This document shows positions 1 to 9,465 of a stretch of 63,364 nt of DNA, in pieces (position 1 is the stretch's first letter; each line of letters starts with the position of its first letter). The notes beneath the pieces are model-generated. The model was not told the origin of the DNA, searched no databases, and saw nothing but the letters and a program-made list of their open reading frames with translations. Origin of the DNA: Candidatus Galligastranaerophilus intestinavium (GTDB taxonomy: Bacteria > Cyanobacteriota > Vampirovibrionia > Gastranaerophilales > Gastranaerophilaceae); assembly GCA_018716625.1 (NCBI GenBank), contig DVJQ01000002.1:1-63364 (forward strand). The letters run 5' to 3'. The position numbers and the translations under genes were made by a program.

Positions 1-47
1 TTTTTTTTATAGAATAAAATCATTGACGTAAGGAAAAGGAGTTGCAA

Positions 48-662
48 ATGCAAAACAATAATCTGCCTAAAAACATGGGAAAGAAAATTGCCGATGCATT
101 GAAGCAACAAGATAACCTGAGCGAAAACACAGACACTCTTGAGATTGAATCTGATAGTGATAGTGTAGAAAATACAATTAATTATCAGGAATCTAATGAA
201 ACATTTGATACTTCGTTTGATTTAGGTTCGGACAATGTTCAAGACAGTACTGAATACAATCCGGTATTCTCTGTGGATGTTGATGAAATTGACAAAACTT
301 CAGATATGAAATTGTCCATCGATTCCGAAGAAGATGAAGCTGCTGAAGAATTTGAAATGCCCAATAACATAAATGTTTTAAAAAGGCTTATCAATCAACT
401 TCCCACAGGTGTTCCACGTCAGACAGGTGCGCAAATCATCCGTCAGACAATTGAAGCCCTCGGTATTCCAATGAAAAGCGTGCTTCAGGATGCACAACGA
501 GTAAGGGATTGCTTAAACAGCTCAATCAAAGATTGTAATTATACAATCCAAGAATACAAAACAAATATTCGTAATCTTGAAAAACAAAGCGCAAATTATC
601 AAAAACAACTGAATAAATTAAATGACATTATCGGTTTGTTTGTGTATAATGATAGAAAATAG
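48..662 (+). CDS. Hypothetical acidic protein with C-terminal coiled coil
   Basis: I do not recognise this 204-residue protein. The first hundred residues are rich in Asp, Glu, Ser and Asn and look disordered. Residues from about 115 are more conserved-looking (PTGVPRQTGAQIIRQTIEA), and the last 50 or so residues form a Lys/Gln/Asn-rich predicted coiled coil. An in-frame TTG lies 6 nt upstream, but it touches the AGGAAAAGGAG ribosome-binding site at 31-41, whereas the ATG at 48 is correctly spaced, so I chose the ATG. There is no signal peptide or membrane segment. It is followed directly by tRNA-Glu on the same strand. Confidence 0.75.
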   Translation: MQNNNLPKNMGKKIADALKQQDNLSENTDTLEIESDSDSVENTINYQESNETFDTSFDLGSDNVQDSTEYNPVFSVDVDEIDKTSDMKLSIDSEEDEAAEEFEMPNNINVLKRLINQLPTGVPRQTGAQIIRQTIEALGIPMKSVLQDAQRVRDCLNSSIKDCNYTIQEYKTNIRNLEKQSANYQKQLNKLNDIIGLFVYNDRK

Positions 663-668
663 TCTTAT

Positions 669-744
669 GCCCCCATCGTCTAGAGGCCTAGGACAACACC
701 CTTTCACGGTGTAGACAGGGATTCGAATTCCCTTGGGGGTACCA
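669..744 (+). tRNA. tRNA-Glu (anticodon TTC)
   Basis: The acceptor strands GCCCCCA and TGGGGGT pair (first pair G-T). The D arm is followed by an anticodon stem ACACC/GGTGT around the loop CTTTCAC, giving anticodon TTC. The T arm is AGGGA/TCCCT around TTCGAAT. The discriminator A and CCA are encoded. The sequence strongly resembles cyanobacterial and plastid tRNA-Glu, which supports the proposed lineage. Its 3' end and terminator are repeated 98 bp downstream. Confidence 0.97.
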
Positions 745-750
745 TTTATT

Positions 751-773
751 AAGCGGCAATTAGCCGCTTTTTT
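751..773 (+). terminator. Rho-independent terminator after tRNA-Glu
   Basis: The stem AAGCGGC / GCCGCTT encloses a short AATTA loop and is followed by a run of T. It lies 7 nt after the tRNA CCA. Confidence 0.9.
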
Positions 774-848
774 CATGGGAATTCGAATCATGCAAAGTAT
801 TGCGCTCCCTCACAGGTTCGTGAGGTTCCCTTGGGGGTACCATTTATT

Positions 849-871
849 AAGCGGCAATTAGCCGCTTTTTT
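849..871 (+). terminator. Second, identical copy of the tRNA-Glu terminator
   Basis: This is the same stem-loop and T-run as at 751-773, displaced by 98 bp as part of the direct repeat. Transcription on the plus strand ends here, just before the 3' end of the convergent gpsA gene. Confidence 0.85.
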
Positions 872-882
872 CATCCACACCT

Positions 883-1881
883 TTAAAATATTTCTTCTGC
901 CTTGAGGCTTCTTAACATCAAATTCATAAAAATTTCTTTTGAATTTTCTTGCGAATATACAGCCTGATAAATCGCATGTGAAATTGGCGTATCTATATTT
1001 AATTTTTCCGAAAGCTCGCAAATTGCTTTTGAAGTTTTTACACCTTCTGCAACAGAGCCAAGTTCAGACAATATATCCTCAATTTTTTTGCCTTTAGCCA
1101 ACATTCGCCCTACCGTATGATTTCTGCTCAGGGGGCTTGAGCAAGTCGCAATTAAATCACCCATGCCTGACAATCCCCAAAACGTAGAAGCATTAGCACC
1201 AAGAGCCGTACCAACGCGCACAATTTCAGCCATGCCGCGGGTCAATATCGCGCCCTTTGCATTATCACCAAGATCCAGCTCTGATAAAAATCCTGCAGCA
1301 ATTGCAATTACGTTCTTTAGGCTTCCGCCAAACTCTACTCCTGCAACATCGGAATTTGTGTAAAGTCTGAATTTTGTGTCTACATTAAGGTTTTCCTGTA
1401 CAAATTTTGCAACTTTCATATCATCTGAGGCAACAGAGGCAGCAGTGGGCTTACCTTCAAGGACTTCACGCGCAAGCGTGGGGCCTGATAGCACCGCAAA
1501 CTTTTGCAAGGGCAAAACCTCTTTAATAACTTCACTCATGCGCTTTAGCGAAGGCAACTCCAACCCCTTAGAAGTATTAACTAATATCTGAGAACTTTTA
1601 ATTCCCGCGTCTTTCAGCTGCTCGCACACACTTCTTATGGCGCTGGTTGAAACTACGAGCAAAATAATATCCGCACCTTCAATTGCGTCCTTTAAATTGT
1701 GTGTTATATTAACCCTTTTATCCAACTCAACAACAAAAGGAATTTTTGACTTCTTCTCTTTTAAAAGCTCGTCAGATAAATCTTGTTTTCTTGACCAACC
1801 CCAAACGTCATCGAACTTTGGCGTCAGAAGCTTTGTCAGAACCAACCCCCAACAACCTAAGCCTAAAACAGCAAGTTTCAT
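883..1881 (-). CDS. gpsA: Glycerol-3-phosphate dehydrogenase [NAD(P)+]
   Basis: This cytoplasmic enzyme reduces dihydroxyacetone phosphate to sn-glycerol 3-phosphate, the backbone precursor of phospholipids. The 332 residues fit the family length. The N-terminal Rossmann loop is GLGCWG (residues 7-12), the family motif SGPTLAREV follows at about 132, and the catalytic lysine lies in FGGSLKNVIAIAAG (about residue 189). The C-terminal motif PISHAIYQAVY is typical. It starts 3 nt after the stop of a 62-residue gene on the same strand, so the two are probably cotranscribed. A related tyrA- or panE-type dehydrogenase is unlikely given the motif set. Confidence 0.96.
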   Translation of the reverse strand: MKLAVLGLGCWGLVLTKLLTPKFDDVWGWSRKQDLSDELLKEKKSKIPFVVELDKRVNITHNLKDAIEGADIILLVVSTSAIRSVCEQLKDAGIKSSQILVNTSKGLELPSLKRMSEVIKEVLPLQKFAVLSGPTLAREVLEGKPTAASVASDDMKVAKFVQENLNVDTKFRLYTNSDVAGVEFGGSLKNVIAIAAGFLSELDLGDNAKGAILTRGMAEIVRVGTALGANASTFWGLSGMGDLIATCSSPLSRNHTVGRMLAKGKKIEDILSELGSVAEGVKTSKAICELSEKLNIDTPISHAIYQAVYSQENSKEIFMNLMLRSLKAEEIF

Positions 1882-1884
1882 TTA

Positions 1885-2073
1885 CTAAATTAATCCCATT
1901 AATTTTAAATCTTGAGCAATTTTTTTGTCAAACATGCTCGCATAAGCCAAATCTTGGCAAGCATTACCGCTATATTTACGAACCATAGGAGCTTTTTGTT
2001 GAAAGACAGACTGACCTCTTGTAGAAATAGCATTGTTTTTACCATAATTCAACATAATGGGTGCTATTTTCAT
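1885..2073 (-). CDS. Small lineage-specific protein (62 aa)
   Basis: This small protein has no recognised domain. I accept it because it has a well-placed AAAGGAG ribosome-binding site 9 nt before its ATG, a plausible promoter at 2112-2140, and sits directly upstream of gpsA. Its N-terminus (MKIAPIMLNYGKNN) follows the same M-x-I-x-P-hydrophobic-N pattern as several larger hypothetical proteins in this window. The rest is basic and soluble, with no membrane segment. Confidence 0.7.
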   Translation of the reverse strand: MKIAPIMLNYGKNNAISTRGQSVFQQKAPMVRKYSGNACQDLAYASMFDKKIAQDLKLMGLI

Positions 2074-2111
2074 TAGTTGGTAACTCCTTTCAACTTTAGC
2101 TCAACGGAACA

Positions 2112-2140
2112 ATTTTATCACAAATTTATTATCATAGCAA
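2112..2140 (-). promoter_or_regulatory. Sigma-70-type promoter for the small gene and gpsA
   Basis: On the minus strand TTGCTA (2140-2135) is followed by a 17-nt spacer and TAAAAT (2117-2112). The predicted start site leaves about 30 nt of leader containing the ribosome-binding site. Confidence 0.55.
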
Positions 2141-2152
2141 TAAGGAATTTGG

Positions 2153-2950
2153 CTATTTTTTAGAATTTATTATATAAAATATAATTCCCGCAAAAACAGA
2201 TATATTAAGAGATTCTACCTGATTTGCAGTTTTTAGCGTTACATAAATATCACTAAAATTTAATATCTTATCACACAATCCTGATGCCTCTGAACCTAAA
2301 GCAAGGATAAAGGACTTAGGATAGGTTATTTCATCGCACAATTTCGCTTTTTTGCCCCAAATGCCAAACGGTGCGACCGTTGATATTATTTTATGGCTTT
2401 TTTTGAGCTTTTCCAACACACAAGTGTCCATGCCCAACTGTATTACGGGAATTTTAAAAATATTTCCCGCACTTGAGCGAATAACTTTAGATGAAAATTC
2501 ATCGCAACATTCACCAAAAAGCAAGATAGCATCCATATTTAGCGCACACGCACTTCTTATAATCGTTCCTAAATTTCCGGCATCTTTTATACTATCTATT
2601 AAAACAAGCCTGTTCTTTTTTAATACACTATTTAAGTCATACTCCAAAGCAAATGCCACAGCCAGAATATTTGTCGGGCTCTTTGTGGTAGAGAGTTTTG
2701 CCATGACTTTCTCATTTACTTTACAAAACTTTACATTTTCATTTTTGGGAAATTCTTTTAGCATATTTTCATCGCAAAAGAAAATATATTTAATTCCTAT
2801 ATTTTCTTCCAACGCGCCAAATACGGACTTTTCTCCCTCAAGCAACAAAAGTCCGCTTTGTGTGCGGTATTTTTTCTGCTGCAGTTTTGCTACATCTTTT
2901 ACAAGCTCGTTATTAAGGGATGTTATCTCAATAAAATTATTTTCCAACAT
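2153..2950 (-). CDS. TrmH/SpoU-family RNA 2'-O-ribose methyltransferase
   Basis: Probably methylates a ribose 2'-OH in rRNA or tRNA using S-adenosylmethionine through the SPOUT knotted fold. The N-terminal substrate-binding part opens with ITSLNNELVKDVAKL, typical of the TsnR/RlmB-like group. The three SPOUT motifs are visible: DAGNLGTIIRSA, LALGSEASGL and NQVESLNISVFAG. The ATG at 2950 gives a 265-residue protein that begins just before the conserved N-terminal motif; an in-frame ATG at 2974 would add 8 residues. Neither start has a strong ribosome-binding site. The gene overlaps the end of the upstream glycosyltransferase gene, so translation is probably coupled. The RNA target cannot be read from sequence. 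Confidence 0.88.
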   Translation of the reverse strand: MLENNFIEITSLNNELVKDVAKLQQKKYRTQSGLLLLEGEKSVFGALEENIGIKYIFFCDENMLKEFPKNENVKFCKVNEKVMAKLSTTKSPTNILAVAFALEYDLNSVLKKNRLVLIDSIKDAGNLGTIIRSACALNMDAILLFGECCDEFSSKVIRSSAGNIFKIPVIQLGMDTCVLEKLKKSHKIISTVAPFGIWGKKAKLCDEITYPKSFILALGSEASGLCDKILNFSDIYVTLKTANQVESLNISVFAGIIFYIINSKK

Positions 2951-4394
2951 AGTACAAATCCGTTTTTCCTTCATTATAGCGGATAAATTTTCCCCTGTCG
3001 CGTCCGAAAAATTCTATAGCGTCCCTTGTATCCGCAGTATCGGGAAACCTGACGTTAGAGCGCACAAACCAGTAGTTTTTGCTTTTATTCAGTGAATTTA
3101 AGTAAATTAAATACCCGTAAGAATCTTTTGTCATTTTCTCTGTCATGACGTTTTTTGTGTGAAAATCATATCTTCTTGAATAGTAAATAAATTGGGGTGT
3201 TGAAGTTTCATCAAGGATTATCATATCGCCCTTTTTATAGTTTTCCTTTAATTTTAAAAATATTGCAAGGTCTTGTGAGGGCAAATTTTTCATATTAATT
3301 TGCGCCAATGCCACAGGATAAATTGACGCAAGCATAAATATAACAAGTAAAATCACTCCGTAAGATTTTTGAAAAAATCTCTCCAATCCTTTTGCAAAAA
3401 GCATAAGGTATATTGGAGTCAAAAACAGGGTCATTCTGTCATAAAAGGGGTAGAGCCCAAAGTATGCAAAAAACAAAACTGCAAAAAACGGGCACAACAG
3501 GAGGTAAAATTTTAACTTATTCCTTTTGAAAATTAAAACAGCTCCAAAAAAACAAACAAGTCCTAATAACACAGGCAGCAACAGCGGAAATATTTTAAGC
3601 ACAATTTTATAAGGATGAAAAGTATAGAAAACATTTTCTAAAAATAATGTGGTAAAGTTTGAAAAATCACTTTGAATATAGCCCCAAGACCAGATTTTTG
3701 CCATAAATGAACGCGTACTTTCAATGGCGCCCAAGTGCAGCGCAAAAAGCGGCAAGTTTATTATTTGCGGCAAAAGAAAAAGCAAAAAGCTTTTTATGTG
3801 TTTTTTATTTTTTAAAACGTAGGCAAAAAGCACAAAAACAAGGGCAAATTCAACAAGTCCCGAGGCGTAAGAATACCAAGGAAAAAGTGCAAAAATTATC
3901 CCTAAAAGCACAGGGCGTTTAAATTTTAGCAGTAATACCAAAAACGGGAGGGAAATTGCCGCAAAAACATCAAGTGCATAGGGCTTAAACTCAGTCGAAT
4001 AATATATTAAATTTGTATTTATTGCAAACAAAAAAAGCGCGAAAAGTCTTGTGTAACGACCATATAAAAAATATTTTGAAAAAACATAAAACAGGGGCAA
4101 AAGAAAAAGAGAGCATAAAAACGGGATAAATCTAAAAATACGCTCTTGAGTGGCAAAAAGTGCGGTTAAAATTTTTGTTTCAAAAAGAAACATAGGAGGC
4201 GCACTTTGATAATATTTTAGCCTGCCAAACAAATCAAAAAAACTTCCGTCTGTGACATTTAGCGCAAGAGCAGCCTCGTCAAACCAAAAAGAGCGGTTGA
4301 AAATATACATATCAAGGCGCAAGCAAATTGCCAAAATAAAAATAAATATCAAAAGTATAAAATAAATTTTATTGTTCTTTAATATCTCTCTCAC
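2937..4394 (-). CDS. GT-C-type integral membrane glycosyltransferase
   Basis: A 485-residue polytopic membrane protein with about ten to twelve hydrophobic helices. After the first helix, the first periplasmic loop carries FWFDEAALAL with the acidic pair D39-E40, the hallmark of GT-C (ArnT/PMT-like, glycosyltransferase 39) enzymes that use polyprenyl-phosphate sugars. The C-terminal 120 residues form a soluble periplasmic domain. It overlaps the M24 peptidase gene by 26 nt and the methyltransferase gene by 14 nt, within one minus-strand operon. The likely role is lipopolysaccharide, glycolipid or protein glycosylation; donor and acceptor are unknown. Confidence 0.8.
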   Translation of the reverse strand: MREILKNNKIYFILLIFIFILAICLRLDMYIFNRSFWFDEAALALNVTDGSFFDLFGRLKYYQSAPPMFLFETKILTALFATQERIFRFIPFLCSLFLLPLFYVFSKYFLYGRYTRLFALFLFAINTNLIYYSTEFKPYALDVFAAISLPFLVLLLKFKRPVLLGIIFALFPWYSYASGLVEFALVFVLFAYVLKNKKHIKSFLLFLLPQIINLPLFALHLGAIESTRSFMAKIWSWGYIQSDFSNFTTLFLENVFYTFHPYKIVLKIFPLLLPVLLGLVCFFGAVLIFKRNKLKFYLLLCPFFAVLFFAYFGLYPFYDRMTLFLTPIYLMLFAKGLERFFQKSYGVILLVIFMLASIYPVALAQINMKNLPSQDLAIFLKLKENYKKGDMIILDETSTPQFIYYSRRYDFHTKNVMTEKMTKDSYGYLIYLNSLNKSKNYWFVRSNVRFPDTADTRDAIEFFGRDRGKFIRYNEGKTDLYYVGK

Positions 4395-5994
4395 AAATCT
4401 CTGCCCACTTATTCTGCCATAAATCCAGCCACTTTTGTTCTTTTTTGGTCAAAAGTTCTCTGTCTATCAATTTTTCTTCAAACTCAAAATGCGAAAAGCT
4501 TTCTCTTTTTCCTCTTGCTGTAACATATACAGAGTTTTCAAGCCTTATGCCAAACTTGTGAGGCTCATTTTCACAATAAAGCCCCGGCTCAATTGTGTGA
4601 GTCATGTTTTTATATAGCGGAAATTTTTTGTCTTTGTAACTTGAAATTATTGGCGGAGCCTGATGTACGGGTATACCAATGCCATGACCCAGCGAGTGCG
4701 GGAAATAAAATCCCTGTTTTTCATAGGGTTTTAGAATTTTTCTTGCAATTTTATCAAGTGCGCTTCCCGAGCTTTCCTTGGAATAATAGCAGTTTAAAAA
4801 TGCCTTTAGAGTCGCACTGTATATCTCTTTTTGTTTTTTTGTCGCCTTAGTGCCGCACAAAAATACCCTTGTAATGTCTGTTGCAAGCCCCATTTCGTAA
4901 TATCCGCCACAATCAAGCAAAATCAAATCACCGTCTTTTAGGATTTTATTTTTATCGTAATTTGAATAATGAATTGAGCAGGAATTATCCCCAATAGCAA
5001 GTATTGTTTTAAAACTTGTAGCTTTTGCACCATATTTTAAAAGCTCATCTTCAAAAATTTCTTTTAGCTCATATTCGCTCAAACCTGCTTTAATTTTACC
5101 TTTGAAAGATTTTAGAGCACAATCCAGTCTGAAAAATGCGCTTTTTAAATGTTCAATTTCAGCTTTTTCTTTTATCGAGGCAAGTTTTGCAATGTAGTTA
5201 ACACGCGCCGCAAGAGGATTTTTCAACAAATTAAAGTCCTCAAGGGTAATTGATGATTTGTTAAAAAGTATTTTTTCGTCTATATTTTTTATTATCTCTC
5301 TAAACTTACAAAGCGGCATCTGCACGAGCGTTTGGGGTAATTTTTCAATTTTTTCATCACAGAAAAGAATGCTTTCCCCCTCAAAATCAATTAAAAGTTT
5401 TGACTTAAAAGTTGAAGTTTCAACCATCTGAAAACTTCTTAAATTTGTGATATAAGCTGTTTCATCAAGAGATGTAATAAGGTAATAGCGCTCATTTACG
5501 TGTTTTTTCAGCTCTAAAATTTTATCCTGCGTGCTTTTTAGACCATTTAGCGAAAAAATTTTGCTTTTTAAATTAATATTTTTATTTTGCCCAAATTCAC
5601 AAAAATCTTCATAGGGTATTATTTTTACACCGGCATCTTTCAGCTTTTCACAAAACAACAAACCGACCGATGAATTTACAAAAAGCTCTCTGCCACCTAA
5701 CTTTTTTGCAATAGAGTTTGAAAAACTTTCCCCAAAACCCATTTTTACCACTTCAATGTTTTTACCTTTAGTTTCCAAATCTGCCTGTTGGTGGTATCTC
5801 GGGTCAACAAATATTGTTATTTCACCCTTGTAATTTATAATTGCTTCAGCTGTTGTACCGCTAAAGCCTGTCAAAATGTTAAGCGGCGAGCCGATATAGT
5901 GCGAAGAAAAGTACTCATCGGCGCTTTTTAAAAGCGCGTATGCCTCTTTGTTACTGTCTAAAAGTTTTTTATAGTACTTTTTCACATCTTCCAT
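4369..5994 (-). CDS. Xaa-Pro aminopeptidase (M24B family)
   Basis: A dinuclear-metal exopeptidase that removes N-terminal residues preceding proline. The first 280 or so residues are creatinase-type N-terminal domains, and the pita-bread catalytic domain follows. Metal ligands are visible in LLDCGG (Asp), ATDITRVF (Asp), HSLGHGIG (His), EPGLYCE (Glu) and RLENSVYV (Glu). The C-terminal tail with LLTKKEQKWLDLW is typical of the eukaryote-like aminopeptidase P group, and the 541-residue length fits. The AGGAGG ribosome-binding site before 5994 is strong. The start lies 9 nt after the YjbQ stop. Confidence 0.93.
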   Translation of the reverse strand: MEDVKKYYKKLLDSNKEAYALLKSADEYFSSHYIGSPLNILTGFSGTTAEAIINYKGEITIFVDPRYHQQADLETKGKNIEVVKMGFGESFSNSIAKKLGGRELFVNSSVGLLFCEKLKDAGVKIIPYEDFCEFGQNKNINLKSKIFSLNGLKSTQDKILELKKHVNERYYLITSLDETAYITNLRSFQMVETSTFKSKLLIDFEGESILFCDEKIEKLPQTLVQMPLCKFREIIKNIDEKILFNKSSITLEDFNLLKNPLAARVNYIAKLASIKEKAEIEHLKSAFFRLDCALKSFKGKIKAGLSEYELKEIFEDELLKYGAKATSFKTILAIGDNSCSIHYSNYDKNKILKDGDLILLDCGGYYEMGLATDITRVFLCGTKATKKQKEIYSATLKAFLNCYYSKESSGSALDKIARKILKPYEKQGFYFPHSLGHGIGIPVHQAPPIISSYKDKKFPLYKNMTHTIEPGLYCENEPHKFGIRLENSVYVTARGKRESFSHFEFEEKLIDRELLTKKEQKWLDLWQNKWAEICERDIKEQ

Positions 5995-6003
5995 TTTAAC
6001 CTC

Positions 6004-6420
6004 CTACGACATAATTTGCACAATAACACTTCTTGTGCGGGATTTATTGTCAAAATCAATAAGGACTATTTGTTGCCAGCTGCCAAGTTCAAGTTCTCCT
6101 GCAGCAAGCGGTACGGTTATTGAATTGCCTATCATAGAGGCTCTTATATGTGCATAACCGTTGCCGTCATGCCATTTTTTGTCATGTTCGTATTCTTTGT
6201 TAATCGGCGCAATTTTTTCTAAAGCATCGGGCAAATCCTTAACCAGCCCAGGTTCGTACTCAAGAGTTGTAATCGAAACAGTTGAGCCCGGGGTGTAGAT
6301 GTGGACAATTGCGTTTTTTTCCTTGCCAAAGCTCACTATATCGCGCACTTTTGAAGTTATATCTATAATATCGTTAAAACCCCTTGTTGTGAGCAAAAAT
6401 TTTTCATTTCTTACAGGCAT
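6004..6420 (-). CDS. yjbQ: YjbQ/UPF0047 family protein
   Basis: The 138-residue protein matches the YjbQ family in length and motif order: GSTVSITTLEYEPG, then KKWHDGNGYAHIRASMIG, then GSWQQIVLIDFD near the C-terminus. Members of this family have weak thiamine-phosphate-synthase-like activity, but their physiological role is not settled. An AAGGA ribosome-binding site precedes the ATG. It is the first gene of the run continuing into the M24 peptidase, glycosyltransferase and methyltransferase. Confidence 0.9.
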   Translation of the reverse strand: MPVRNEKFLLTTRGFNDIIDITSKVRDIVSFGKEKNAIVHIYTPGSTVSITTLEYEPGLVKDLPDALEKIAPINKEYEHDKKWHDGNGYAHIRASMIGNSITVPLAAGELELGSWQQIVLIDFDNKSRTRSVIVQIMS

Positions 6421-6496
6421 AATTTTTCCTTTATTTTAATATCAAACACGCCTCAAATAAGAAGCGTGTCTGATTTTAACATTAAACAGATTTTTT

Positions 6497-8614
6497 TTAA
6501 ATAAACAATGTCGCGCACACAAGGGCTACTATAGACATAAGTTTAATTAAAATATTCAACGAAGGACCTGAGGTGTCTTTAAATGGATCTCCGACAGTAT
6601 CGCCCACAACAGCTGCAGCATGTTCGCTTGTGCCTTTACCGCCCAAATAGCCGCTTTCAATGTACTTTTTGGCATTATCCCAAGCGCCGCCAGAGTTTGC
6701 CATCATAATCGCAAGGCAAACGCCTGAGGCAATCGCGCCCATTAGCATGCCTGCAAGCGCTTGAGCACCTGAGGTTTTGTCAGTAAATGCCGCAACGCCC
6801 AAACCTACAACAAGAGGAGCAGCTATTGCAATTAACCCAGGTAAAAACATTTCATAAATCGCGCTGCGCGCTGAAATGTCAACGCATTTTGCGTACTGAG
6901 GTTCACACTTGCCTTCCATAATACCCCTCAATTCTCTAAATTGGCGCCTTACCTCATCAACCATTTTCTGAGCAGCACGACCGACGGCACCCATTGTAAG
7001 TGCACAGAACAAGAAAGGCAACGCCGCACCAAAAAGCAGGCCTGAGTTTACAAAAGGATTTAAAATATCAACTTTATCAAGCTCAACAACCGTTGCAAAA
7101 GCACTCAACAAGGCAATTGCAGTAAGAGCAGCAGAGCCTATTGCAAAACCTTTACCTATTGCAGCCGTCGTATTACCCACAGAATCAAGCTTATCTGTTC
7201 TTTCGCGCACTACACTTTCCAGATTAGCCATTTGAGCTATACCGCCCGCATTGTCCGAAATTGGGCCGTAAGCGTCAACTGCAACTATCATACCTACAAC
7301 AGAGAGCATGCCTACGGCAGCTGTTGAAACTCCGTAAATGCCTAATGTATAAGAGTTTAAGCCGCCTGCCAATACAAAAGAGGCAATAATTGCGGCACAA
7401 ATTAGCACAAGAGGTAAAAATGTAGATTTCATGCCAACACCAAGACCTGCAATAATTGTCGTGGCAGGGCCGGTTTTTGCAGCATTTGCAATAGATTTTG
7501 TGGGGTTATAATCATATGAAGTATAATATTCGGTTAAAAACCCTATTATTGAACCTGTAATTATACCTGTAATTATTGACCAAAAAATTCCCGTAAAATC
7601 GGGCAGGAAAAATTTAACGGTAAAATAAGATGCCGCTATTAATATTGCCATTGCAACAACTGTTCCTCTTTGCAGAGCAGCCATAGGGTCGCCGTCATTT
7701 GTTGTTCTTACAAAATTAATTGCGATAATAGAGGCAAAAATTCCTGCAGCTGCAATTAAAACAGGTAAAAACGCGCCTTGAAGATTAAGACAAATTGCAC
7801 CAAGAGTAATTGCAGCAATTATTGAACCGACATAAGATTCAAATAAATCCGCCCCCATGCCTGCAACATCACCCACATTATCGCCGACATTATCGGCTAT
7901 TACCGCAGGGTTTCTGCAATCATCCTCAGGAATTCCCGCTTCGACTTTGCCCACAAGGTCAGCACCGACATCAGCAGCTTTTGTATAAATTCCGCCGCCG
8001 ACACGCGCAAAAAGCGCAATGGAGCTTGCTCCAAGACCAAAACCGTTTATTATTGCAGGGTCTTTATAAATCAAATATAAAACACTTAAACCGAAAAGCC
8101 CAAGTCCTACAACGGTTAAGCCCATAACCGCGCCGCCTGAGAATGCAATTTTAAAAGCTTTGTTTAGCGAACCCTTTGCAGCTTGCGCAGTTCGCGAATT
8201 TGATTTTGTTGAAACGTACATACCGACAAAACCTGCCAGAGCAGAGCAAAATGCACCACAGACAAAACATATTGCGGTTTCTAAATCGATAAATTTAAAC
8301 AAAAGTCCAAAAACAAGTATTACAAACCAAAATAAAATCTTATATTCCCTTTTTAAAAAAGCCATAGCCCCTTTAAAAATGTGACTTGCGATTCTTAAAA
8401 TGTCCTTGTCGCCTGCATTTTCACAAGCTATTGTATAAATTTTAAGGGTTGCAAATAAAAGTGAAAGCGCGCCCGCTATTGTGCCAATCCAAAGCATAGA
8501 CGCTGTTTTAACATCCATTGGAAAAAGTTTTGCATAGCAAAAATAAATTGCAACTGCAAAAATAACCCAAAAAAGAGTCTTCCAAAAAGCACTCTTTAAA
8601 GAAGTGTTTGTCAT
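6497..8614 (-). CDS. hppA: Membrane-bound ion-pumping pyrophosphatase, K+-dependent type
   Basis: Couples hydrolysis of pyrophosphate to transport of H+ and/or Na+ across the inner membrane. The 705-residue protein has about 16 transmembrane helices. The substrate-binding region contains [18 protein letters not shown] and [20 protein letters not shown], and a second acidic cluster, [16 protein letters not shown], lies near the C-terminus. The stretch [16 protein letters not shown] has Ala where K+-independent enzymes carry Lys, which places it in the K+-dependent subfamily; Na+ versus H+ cannot be decided by eye. A TATAAT box and an AGGA ribosome-binding site lie upstream. Pyrophosphate made by the nearby pyruvate phosphate dikinase reaction could feed it. 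Confidence 0.96.
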   Translation of the reverse strand: MTNTSLKSAFWKTLFWVIFAVAIYFCYAKLFPMDVKTASMLWIGTIAGALSLLFATLKIYTIACENAGDKDILRIASHIFKGAMAFLKREYKILFWFVILVFGLLFKFIDLETAICFVCGAFCSALAGFVGMYVSTKSNSRTAQAAKGSLNKAFKIAFSGGAVMGLTVVGLGLFGLSVLYLIYKDPAIINGFGLGASSIALFARVGGGIYTKAADVGADLVGKVEAGIPEDDCRNPAVIADNVGDNVGDVAGMGADLFESYVGSIIAAITLGAICLNLQGAFLPVLIAAAGIFASIIAINFVRTTNDGDPMAALQRGTVVAMAILIAASYFTVKFFLPDFTGIFWSIITGIITGSIIGFLTEYYTSYDYNPTKSIANAAKTGPATTIIAGLGVGMKSTFLPLVLICAAIIASFVLAGGLNSYTLGIYGVSTAAVGMLSVVGMIVAVDAYGPISDNAGGIAQMANLESVVRERTDKLDSVGNTTAAIGKGFAIGSAALTAIALLSAFATVVELDKVDILNPFVNSGLLFGAALPFLFCALTMGAVGRAAQKMVDEVRRQFRELRGIMEGKCEPQYAKCVDISARSAIYEMFLPGLIAIAAPLVVGLGVAAFTDKTSGAQALAGMLMGAIASGVCLAIMMANSGGAWDNAKKYIESGYLGGKGTSEHAAAVVGDTVGDPFKDTSGPSLNILIKLMSIVALVCATLFI

Positions 8615-8670
8615 TTTAATTTTTCCTATCCATTTTTCTACCCGAACGTAGAAATTATATCATATTTATA

Positions 8671-9465
8671 TTAAGAATGTAAATTTGGAATCCATTTTGA
8701 TTTTATTTTATTCAATATCCCCTTTTCTTGCATAAGGGCGAGGGTTTCATTTACAGCGCGCTCAAGTTCGTCGCTTCCCTCAGACAACCTTAGCGCTATT
8801 GAATAATATTCTTTTGTGTACCTTTTGGGCAGAATTTTATAACCTTTATTATCTGATAATATTCCGTACAGCATACTGTCATCTGCAAAAATGGCGTCTA
8901 TCTCACCATTTTTTAACAATTCAAAAATCTCTATATAAGTCTTGGCTGCTCTCAAATTTGCTTGCGGCGCCAATTTTCTTATAGATTTTTCCCCTGTTGT
9001 GCCAAGGACAATACCAACGTTAGCACCGTTTAAATCATTTATGGAATAGATTTTTGAATTATCTTTCACCATAATTGCTTGTCCTGCCTGATAATACGGA
9101 GTCGAAAACCTAACAACAGCAGCCCTGCTTTGCGTTATACTCATAGCAGCAATTAGCATATCAACTTTTTTGGCATTTAAGTCTGAAATTCTACTGTTTG
9201 GAGTAACACAGACAAATTCTACCGCATTTTCATCGTTTAAAAGCCTGTAAGAAACAGCCTTGGCAACGTCAACATCAAAACCCGCAAACTCTCCATTTTC
9301 ATCAATAAACCCAAATGGTTTTGAATCGCACTTTACGCCAACTGTAAGCTTATGAGTCAAAATAGCATGCGAGAGGGCATTTTCTTTTTTTTCGCCCAAT
9401 GTACAACCAAAAAGAGCAATTGACGAAAACAAAATTAAAGTTAAAATTAAAATTAGATTTTTCAT
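8671..9465 (-). CDS. Amino-acid ABC transporter substrate-binding lipoprotein
   Basis: A periplasmic solute-binding protein of family 3 (polar amino acids). The first 20 residues are a lipoprotein signal ending in the lipobox LFGC (Cys21). The mature part begins LTVGVKCDSKPFGFIDENG and contains GFDVDVAKAV and the ligand-site region DMLIAAMSITQSRAAVVRFS. The 264-residue length is normal. No permease or ATPase is adjacent, so it is an orphan binding protein or works with distant partners. Its -10 box (TACAAT) lies 7 nt before the ATG, suggesting a leaderless mRNA. Confidence 0.92.
   Translation of the reverse strand: MKNLILILTLILFSSIALFGCTLGEKKENALSHAILTHKLTVGVKCDSKPFGFIDENGEFAGFDVDVAKAVSYRLLNDENAVEFVCVTPNSRISDLNAKKVDMLIAAMSITQSRAAVVRFSTPYYQAGQAIMVKDNSKIYSINDLNGANVGIVLGTTGEKSIRKLAPQANLRAAKTYIEIFELLKNGEIDAIFADDSMLYGILSDNKGYKILPKRYTKEYYSIALRLSEGSDELERAVNETLALMQEKGILNKIKSKWIPNLHS

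Larger units (their letters stand above)
728..874 (+). repeat. 49-bp direct repeat of the tRNA-Glu 3' end and terminator
   Basis: Positions 728-776 and 826-874 are identical over 49 bp. Each copy holds the last 17 bases of tRNA-Glu, including CCA, and the whole terminator hairpin. Between them, 777-789 also echoes the T-loop GATTCGAAT motif. The second copy has no intact tRNA body. The arrangement could come from tandem duplication, or be a remnant of an element that integrated at the tRNA 3' end. Confidence 0.95.

Noticed and set aside
777-843. A second tRNA-Glu gene in the duplicated region
   Set aside because: Only the 3' end is repeated; no acceptor 5' strand, D arm or anticodon arm can be folded, so it is at most a fragment.
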